NCBI GenBank assembly: GCA_033032175.1
Contig: CM065322.1
Span: 8,618,001-8,682,000 of the forward strand
Source of the DNA: Saturnia japonica
Lineage: Eukaryota; Arthropoda; Insecta; Lepidoptera; Saturniidae
Direction of reading: 5' to 3'
DNA: 64,000 bases
The translations under genes were made by a program, and so were the position numbers. Below, in pieces: positions 56,500 through 64,000 of the stretch. The notes under the pieces are model-generated. The model made no database searches. It was given only the letters and a program-made list of their open reading frames with translations, and was not told the origin of the DNA. Position 1 is the stretch's first letter; each line of letters starts with the position of its first letter.

Positions 56500-57065
56500 G
56501 GTAATTTATATAGTGTAATGCTTTAAGTAATAAATAAAGTACCATGATTTATTACATATGTATTGTGTAAGTTTAAAAATATTTATATTTTAATTAGCCA
56601 AGGATGCCAAAAGTTAAATTATACATAATGTTGCGAAAGTTTATGATTAATCATTGTAAATTATAATATCCGCTTAAGAGCGCACGCATACTATATAGGT
56701 AGGCTGTTTTAAAATTGAAGTTATAGATGTTTTTTTAATACCTGATAGGTGCAATTCATAACAAAATTTCAATAATTTATAAAATTTTATTTTATGTCCC
56801 TAGTATATACTTTTAAACCATGCAATTAAAACTTTTCTTAAATATTTATTTAGGTAACATTAGCCTTTCAATTAATATGCTAAATAATAATATAAAAAAA
56901 TGACCTAAATTCTTATGATATTACAAATTATTGTGATTATTTAAAATGAACGATATAATAAATTTAGAATCCAGTAAAGAAAATTCTGAACAATAATTAC
57001 ATAATTTCTGGAATCATTTCATTAATGATTTCGCGAACGGTGTCTTACACACAAATATTAAAATT
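56500..57065. other. AT-rich intergenic DNA
   Basis: Nothing supported. Confidence 0.4.
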
Positions 57066-57070
57066 ACTTA

Positions 57071-57223
57071 GGGCCGATTTTTCAATCAACAGATTACTGT
57101 AAAGGAATAATTTATAAATTTCGGCAGGTTTTCCTTAAATTATCTGTCAAAACCTCAAAATAATTGATCAAATAATAATATAAAAAATAGTCACAAAATA
57201 AATGACGGTAGAAAAATCGGCCC
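57071..57223. mobile_element. Short MITE, about 153 bp
   Basis: Inverted ends gggccgatttttc at 57071 and gaaaaatcggccc ending 57223 match at 13 of 13, with flanking tta/taa. AT-rich non-coding interior. Confidence 0.65.
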
Positions 57224-57229
57224 CTAAAT

Positions 57230-58195
57230 AAAAAAATGCATATATAAGTGGTGACATTTATATAATTTGACTTAATCTAACAATTTACACACTTTTTTAA
57301 GATAGTAAATTGTTAAAAACCGTTATATTTATATCTAACTCTCTACTAACTATCTCTTCATGAAATTTTGCAAATTAATATTCTCCAAGTGCATAAAAAA
57401 CATGGTTAATTTCTAAGTGAATTATCTCCAACGATATTAAATATACAAATTTTTATCATAATTTAATAAACTAAGTGTAGCGAGTATGTCTGATTCAAAC
57501 GCGCTTCTAGTACTTTTTTTTCATATTTTTAAACTGCGTTACTTATTTTATCTTTAATTTGTTTTTCGGAAACGGCTCTAAGCATTTAGATTTAATTTTG
57601 TATTCACATAATTGTATTACTATCTACGGTTTTTTATAAACATCGAGCAATGCTCAAAGATGTTTTTATTCATTACAATAATTTTTACAGTGACATATGT
57701 AGTATTTATGTTAGTAGGATATCCCTATAGGCATAAAATATATCTACATTACTTGAAATATATACATATTATATCGCCAGCTTGCCTAATCTAGTCCTAG
57801 AATCCAGACTAATCGCAAGATCAACCGCTTATCAGTTGTTGGACGTAATTGCCGAAATTTATCGGTTGCCGAAATGAACACGGCAGGAGCTACACCGCTG
57901 AATTATGGCGCTCTAATGTCTTAAGTTTGAAGTTTATCAGAGTTTAACGGCCTGTTATATTGCAGTTAGTAAACAATAATTTAACCCCACATCACTGTCT
58001 TAACTGTTTCATATTGGATGAACTGTTCTAAACAACTTGGTATTGACAGTTTGTTAAAATTAAGCAAATGTACAATTAATATTATTAGCAAGGCGGTAGA
58101 GCCACCGTTCCCAACTGGATCGTGATCACAAAGCAAAAACCTTTCAGAGTGAATAGTGATTGATACACTTCGGTGCAAAACTATGTCATGCAAAG
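57230..58195. other. AT-rich intergenic DNA
   Basis: No gene recognised; frames at 57612-57794 and 57981-58199 have no domain. Confidence 0.4.
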
Positions 58196-58199
58196 TCAC

Positions 58200-58830
58200 A
58201 AGATATAGGATAAAGAACGCAAGTTTATGAATTACAAATTTACATATTTAAAAAATCTTCCTTGCCAGTTTTAATAAGGGAACCGCCATCTTGTCAGAGT
58301 TATGTTTTACCATTAAATAAATTTAAAAAAAAACTTCAGTAAAGTTACAGCAGCATACATATTATTGTTACAAAGCACCAGCGCTCATGATGTTTTATTT
58401 CAATCCTAAGACATAACCACTGGTATGGTAGGCGTTACCTCTCATTCCTCAGAAGTAGTAGCCTATTATTAACTGGATAAGTTAAGACTGAGATCCTATT
58501 TGCATTTTGTAATTATTTAATATAAGAATATATGAAAAATGATTTTAGAAAACAAGCTGTTATCTTCTTTTTCTTCCTAACTTGGCAACTGGTTCTCTTT
58601 ATTGAAGACCATTATCAAGTGAATATAGTGTCCAGTCTAATCACGATTTGATTATCCTAACAAAATGGCGGCTCCTTTGTTAGAACTTTCTAGGGAGTTT
58701 TTGTGACATTTCAGAATGTATGCTTCCAGTTTATATTTATAATTCTCTTCACTTATGTACAAAAACCAAACTTTATCACGCAAAACAACACAACAATAAT
58801 AACAATATTACATAATATAGGGTCAAAAAA
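58200..58830. repeat. Foldback-like repeat family F copy 2
   Basis: The right part (58560-58830: cttcctaacttggcaactgg, aaaatggcggctcctttgtt, gtttatatttataattctct) matches 51800-52100. An inverted partner ataagggaaccgccatcttg lies at 58275, so the copy has inverted arms about 380 bases apart. Confidence 0.5.
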
Positions 58831-59304
58831 CTAAGTTAATGAATTAAAAATTAAAACCACCACACGTCACTTCAAGATCTCACCAAAAACTCTCCAAGTT
58901 TATAAGATTAAATCGTTAAAATACGCACACATCATTTTGTACCTGTTCTTCTAGCCGTTGAAGAATTCTCAGTCGAAAGCCAACCCTAAGTGTAGCAGCC
59001 AGACTACGCGCTACGGTACAATTTCAAGCGGGCAATCAAAGTGCAGTGTGTTTACAAAATTTCTTGTCTGTACTGCTGACTGAAGAAATTATTTCGTCTG
59101 GGGCCAATTCTGAATCTCGAATCAGATCATGTTTACCATAAAAATGCATTGTCATCGGAACTGAACCAACACGTAAAGTATAACAAACTAACATACAAAG
59201 TTAATTAAAAGCTTGTAAAAATATAATCCGAGGTTTGTCCCGCCTTCTAAGAGGTTTTTATCATGATATTTGAAGTATTGATGGTCCTTATATGTCCTTT
59301 CCTA

Positions 59305-59543
59305 TCTAAATAAACACAATGATTGAGGTTTGTCGATGTGCGCACATCTCGCAAAAACTACTAGATAGATTTTAACCCAACTTTTTTGTTTACTCCTTAT
59401 ATATTTGGTTGTGATAAAAAAAAATCACGACATCTTCATTCTTCATTTAATAAATATTTATTAATACTTGAAGAAAATACGATTTTTATAAGCCCTACGC
59501 GTTCTTCTGTCGTCCAAGCGAGCGGTGCCGCGGGCACAGCTAG
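59305..59543 (+). mobile_element. Complete short Helitron (239 bp)
   Basis: Starts TCTAAATAAACACAATGATT right after an A and ends gcacagCTAG right before a T, the A|T insertion rule. A hairpin gtgcc-gcg-ggcac lies six bases before the CTAG end, as expected for Helitrons. Internal words cgcacatctcgcaaaaacta and ctagatagattttaaccc match 30391. No coding capacity, so mobilised in trans if at all. Confidence 0.8.
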
Positions 59544-59549
59544 TACTTA

Positions 59550-60345
59550 ATACAAGCACAGTTATTTTGCTAAGTAATTATCTATACAAAAAAATTACTC
59601 CTTGTACTAAAACCCTAAATTTCATGATAAATATTCGTTTATTAATCAAAATCAAGCAAAGTTTCTGATTTTATAAGTTGCGGTAAACAGTTGGAAAGAT
59701 AAAATTTGAAATTATAAAATTGTATTAAAATTCACTCAAACGATCAATACGAAACACAAGTAATTAGAAATATTAAGTATATAGATCTAGTTAGATTTTC
59801 TATTATGACTATTAACATATTGTTTGTATCCGTTATGTACCAGGGATAAGATATTAAATGCATCCAAATAAAATCATGAAATAGATGCCCAATGGAAGTT
59901 AACCCTCTTAGTGATTAATTAATCATCTAACGGCCGTATTCAATAACATAAATCTGAGTTTACTATTTCCGATTTGTACATATTATTTGTAAAATGTACA
60001 ATCTTTAACTTAAGACAGATATCGGCTTCCCTCTTATCTATTCAAGCTATAGGATGGAAATATATATATTATGTAGATACGAAAAACTATCCATTGGTAG
60101 GTTATTGAAAGAAGTCAGAACAAAAGGTTATATTTGTATATTTTTTGTAAATTATTGAAATCGGCCGCAAATTATTTACATATTAGTAAACTATGTTATA
60201 TCTATGTTACATATATATCTATGTTATATTTTCTCCAGTATGAGTTGTTGTCAGTAAAAGAAGTTCCAATATTGGAATATGTTATATATAACCAAAGACG
60301 CAAAGTTTTCTCAATATTTGATAATTGTTATACACTTGGCTATAT
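59550..60345. other. AT-rich intergenic DNA
   Basis: No gene recognised; the 112-codon frame at 60134-60472 runs into the family B repeat. Confidence 0.4.
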
Positions 60346-60349
60346 CACA

Positions 60350-60500
60350 TATAGCATAGCTGGCATAGGTAGGGCACAGATAATTTTTTTAGAAATACCT
60401 TTAGTGATGATACCTCTGATAATACAATCGTCCATAGGCTACGGTAACCGCTTATCATCAAGTGGTTCGTAAACTTGTTTGTCACCTTAGTTGTAAAAAA
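60350..60500 (+). repeat. SINE-like family B copy 5 (3' part)
   Basis: gtccataggctacggtaacc, gcttatcatcaagtggttcg and aacttgtttgtcacctta follow the family's 3' end. Confidence 0.6.
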
Positions 60501-60504
60501 AGGG

Positions 60505-62105
60505 CCAAGTTAGTCTTTGTAATGTGCCTAATTAAATGGTAAGTAAAGATTTAGTAAATTAAAGTTGATTCTATTGTATTTTACTAAACTTTGAACTTTA
60601 AGTGTTATGTAAAATATATTATGCACTCAAAAACACTTCAACTGCAACTATACGATATAAAGCTTCGTTCTATATTCCCTTTTGCAAGTTTTAAGTACTG
60701 CTTTTGAGAGGATACAAAGTTTTAATAGCTTATGCCTGAGTATTTTATTTACAACATCTTAAATTCCAAACACGTAGTTAAAATGAAGTCTCTCAGATCT
60801 TTATGACGCTGAAATTAACAAATATTTGAAAATTAAAAAATTATGGATGCGATACGGCAACGAAAGGGATATTACAAAAAAAAAAAAAAACATAAAAAAG
60901 AATAAATGCATTTAAAGGGTATATAAGTGTATGATCTAAGGGTATATATAATATAAGGTAACTGTAGCATTTTTCATAGAATTATCGTAAAACGTTAATT
61001 AATCAACATTAAAGTTGTTTTCTTAAAATGTTCCATTCACCATATTATAATGATGTTAAAAGAAATACATTTAAAAATAAAATTTACACTAAGTTATTCC
61101 CTCTTTATAGTCATAGCCAAGAATGACTTTAAGACTTTAAGACTTTAGTACTTACGAGTACATGAATAGATGTACTCCAATTAAACTAATTATATACTTT
61201 ATCATAGTTAAGTACAACAAGTTAATTTTTTTATTAAATTACATAGATCGTAACCAAAATAAGCCATATTATCCAAAAATTTGGTCTTTTCCCAAAATTA
61301 TCTTTAATGGCTCATTAGTAAACAAAAAAAAATTCTAAACACAAATCTTAATAATAATATTGATTAGACAAAACTATAATAGATGACATAAACAAGACAA
61401 AATACGAAGAAAGCAGTATATAGTATTGTTCCTCTACTAAGCTCTCCCTTGACTTACCAGAATCAATACTTTGAGCAAACTACAACTTTTTACTTTTTCA
61501 TCCTATTTAGTAGTTTTAGTTGACAAAGCCAAAAAAATGTTACGAAAACTTCCATATAATTTTTTCTTTTCACATCTTTTTGTACAAATTACTATGAATG
61601 TTGTCTAGTATTCTTTAAAATAGTTATTTAAAAATAATGTAATACACCACATTTAGCGGCTACAGAGCAGGAAATGTCGTTATTTTGTAGATTAACAGAT
61701 AACGGGAGAGAGAGATATGAGTCACACTAAAAAGATAGAAAAATATAGTACAATACAGCCACTCGAAGATTTAGTGTCGCTTATATGGGTATGCATGGGA
61801 GCTCCTGGAATCTAGCCAAATATTTTTTGCCAATTTTAGCAAGAACTAAGGAATAAATCGAACCGTAGCCTTATTTGCCTACATTGTATAAAATAGTTAC
61901 ATCCTTAATAATATTCAGCGGTATTCTTGAACTCGGCTCGAATATGAAAATCAGGATGTATTTTCACTCGACGTTTCAAATAGACAAATATAATATTTAG
62001 GATTTTAAACTGACAATATAATAAATGCGAAATTAAAAAATCTGACATGTTGCGGTTGTTATTTTAATTTATAAAAATATGTTTTTTGATCTTATATTAC
62101 GTAAT
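60505..62105. other. AT-rich intergenic DNA
   Basis: No gene or clear repeat recognised. Confidence 0.4.
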
Positions 62106-62109
62106 ATTG

Positions 62110-62600
62110 GTAGAAGTTTACGTGATTTACTTTGATAAGTGTGCACAAATGAAGTGAATTATAAATAATACTTAGGAATATGCATTTTAAGCTGTCACAA
62201 GAATTACCTGTGTAGTTTTAACAAAGGAGGTGCCATCTTGTTGGAGTTATGTTTGCACAATACTAGAATAATTATAAAAAATATTCTATTCACGTGACAT
62301 TAGCACAATAATTTGTGGATGGACCACAGTTGCCATATTAACTAAAAATAAGTTTTTAGGTTTTCTTCTTCTTGATTTGGCGTCGTTAAAGCCCTTGCTA
62401 CTGTGAATGTGTTTAAGACTTCGTAGTATTTTCTAATATTCAAAGAGGGTCCAACAAGATGGTAGCTCCCTTGTTACAACTATGTATGGAGTTTTTATGA
62501 CATCTCAAAATGTTTATATTTATAATCCACTTCACGTGTGACCTAACTATATTACAGAAAATGCCACCTATATTACATAGGTAATATAGGGTCAAAGAAA
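62110..62600. repeat. Foldback-like repeat family F copy 3
   Basis: The left arm acaaaggaggtgccatcttg (near 62222) and the right arm caacaagatggtagctccct (near 62452) are inverted; outer words gtgaattataaataata and tttataatccacttcacgtg are also inverted. Right arm matches 58660 and 51930. Confidence 0.55.
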
Positions 62601-62635
62601 ATAAGTTAATGTATTAAAAAGCTTCTTTTTATCAT

Positions 62636-62690
62636 CACCATCATCATTTCAGCCGCAGGACGTCCACTGCTGAACATAGGCCTATAATAT
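62636..62690 (+). repeat. LINE-type 3' end fragment
   Basis: catcatttcagccgcaggac and gtccactgctgaacataggc is a phrase found at the ends of many insect RTE-like retroposons. Short fragment only. Confidence 0.45.
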
Positions 62691-63134
62691 AAAGCTGATT
62701 TTGATCGAATTAAATGATAACCCTATCAATCACGTGAAATACAACGTTTTTTCTATCCCTATTAAACAGGCAGTTCCTGATGTATAAAAAGAAAATAAAT
62801 AGTATATGTATATGTATAGTATATGGCGTATTCAATTTCTTTTTTTACACATATGAAGTCATATGTCATATCTACCACATTTTGTATGTCAATGACTTGT
62901 ACTAAATACGTTACGCTGGTCTTGTACATTTATGGTTAGAGCGTGGGGGACTTATTTACTCTGTGGCTTATACATCATCGTCATAAATTTCTTTTATTGT
63001 AAATGTAAATAATAAAATGATTAGTTCGCTTTATATTTTATTTTATTATTTCAAGTAGTGCTTGTGCATTTGTCTTATCACCCTCATCTCTGCTTCATCA
63101 CGTGTATCCTTTTCTTGAAGAGACTTATCAGATT

Positions 63135-63415
63135 CAGGAAGCGGTGATGGCTCCATGACAGCGTGTAAGGATACAACGTTGATCGATGTAAGTTCGAATC
63201 CCTACAGTGACCTTGACCTTGAAGAAAACAATCGTGATGAAACCACAGCATGGTGGTAGGGTATTTTCTAATATCCATCTTCTAGTTGAAAATCTGTCAC
63301 CATAGGTGTGCTCCAAAAGCTGCATTTGAGAGCCATTCCTTCACTAGGTTTAGCTTGTTACCATCTTGGGCCAAATCGTCACTTTACCTAAGGTGAGTTT
63401 GTGGTCAAACGCTAA
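63135..63415 (+). mobile_element. SINE family D copy 5 (tRNA-derived)
   Basis: gatggctccatgacagcgtg (A box region), gtaagttcgaatccctacag (B box), caatcgtgatgaaaccacag, catggtggtagggtattttc, gttgaaaatctgtcaccata, gcatttgagagccattcctt, ttgggccaaatcgtcacttt. The fullest plus-strand copy. Confidence 0.75.
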
Positions 63416-63758
63416 GACTTATAAGGAATGAAAAAAATAGTTTAAATGTTACTATACGATACTATACTATAATTAAATGTATTTATTTATTACGAATTAT
63501 CTTTTAAACTTAGGAAATAATAATTCATATTATAGTAAAGTAAACATTGTTTCGGGTTACATTTTTAAGAAACCGAAAAACGTAGTAATTGATTCCAGTG
63601 TATTGAAAAAGTTTAGTAAATTATTTTATTATGCGTAGACTAAGTTTTTAACGAACTTCAGGAACGTATATTGTATGGACGTGTCTAAGTATTTCAAGCA
63701 CGTACATATTCTGTGATGTTGAAATTGGATTATATTGAGTTCCTTATTTATTTATTTA

Positions 63759-63930
63759 CTAATTGTGCCCTACGGGTTTACCCGTGTAAGATTTATTTGA
63801 CCAACTACGCACCGGGTGCCGCGCCGCCGCGCCGTTTTACCTGCCTATCGTTGTTTTCACTACCTCTACTTGTCCAGAGCTTGCTAGATTGCTTGACGTT
63901 CTTCATTACTACTCCAGTTCTAAGGATTGC
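63759..63930 (-). mobile_element. Helitron-like relic
   Basis: ctaattgtgccctacgggtt at the left edge is a decayed CTAG end in reverse; then gaccaactacgcaccgg and gagcttgctagattgcttga match 3181 and 38921. Confidence 0.45.
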
Positions 63931-64000
63931 AGCGTAAAGTTATATAGCCTTCCTAAATAAACATGTGTAGTTCCAGAGAAAACCAATAAACTATGGAGTT

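Noticed and set aside
60134..60472. 112-codon open frame as a gene
   Set aside because: Its 3' third is the family B repeat and the rest is AT-rich with no domain, splice logic or family match.

Overview
This is a 64 kb, AT-rich insect nuclear window, almost certainly lepidopteran. The main evidence is a split group-I chitinase gene (Cht5 type) whose encoded protein looks lepidopteran from signal peptide to chitin-binding domain. The repeats agree: tRNA-derived SINEs, Helitrons with A|TC...CTAG|T ends, Jockey-clade and R1-clade non-LTR retrotransposons, Tc1/mariner relics and foldback MITEs. There are no operons and no CRISPR or prokaryotic features. Exon-intron boundaries, homology statements and repeat families come from reading the sequence by eye and from general knowledge of the families; nothing was searched.

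Layout. 1-6.2 kb: AT-rich DNA with SINE and Helitron relics. 6.2-18.5 kb: a dense nest of mobile elements. It holds two degraded copies of a Polinton-like (adenain-type) protease fragment, a 5'-truncated R1-clade LINE with a 17 bp target-site duplication, a broken Tc1/mariner transposase, a 5'-truncated Jockey-clade LINE on the minus strand with an open reverse transcriptase frame (flanked by unusually long 330 bp direct repeats), and a plus-strand pair made of a short 3' fragment plus a 6.1 kb full-length Jockey element. 18.5-32.7 kb: AT-rich DNA with Helitrons, SINEs and LINE relics, plus a GC-rich TATA-containing stretch near 23.5 kb that could be a remote 5' exon and promoter. 32.7-45.7 kb: ten coding exons of the chitinase, plus strand, with SINEs in the introns. 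46-64 kb: gene-poor DNA with one tRNA-Pro(AGG) gene (minus strand) and many SINEs and MITEs.

Function. The only clear host genes are the chitinase and the tRNA. The chitinase would be secreted and would degrade cuticle chitin at moulting: GH18 catalytic domain, Pro/Thr-rich linker, and one six-cysteine chitin-binding domain. As given, exon 2 has one extra base that makes an early stop, so this is either an assembly error, a segregating null allele or a broken gene. The most unusual structure is the 6.1 kb Jockey element. Its ORF1, endonuclease and UTRs are well kept, but its reverse transcriptase segment is far more diverged and full of stops, which suggests a mosaic or an RT-defective lineage that borrows RT from relatives such as the RT-open copy 5 kb away.
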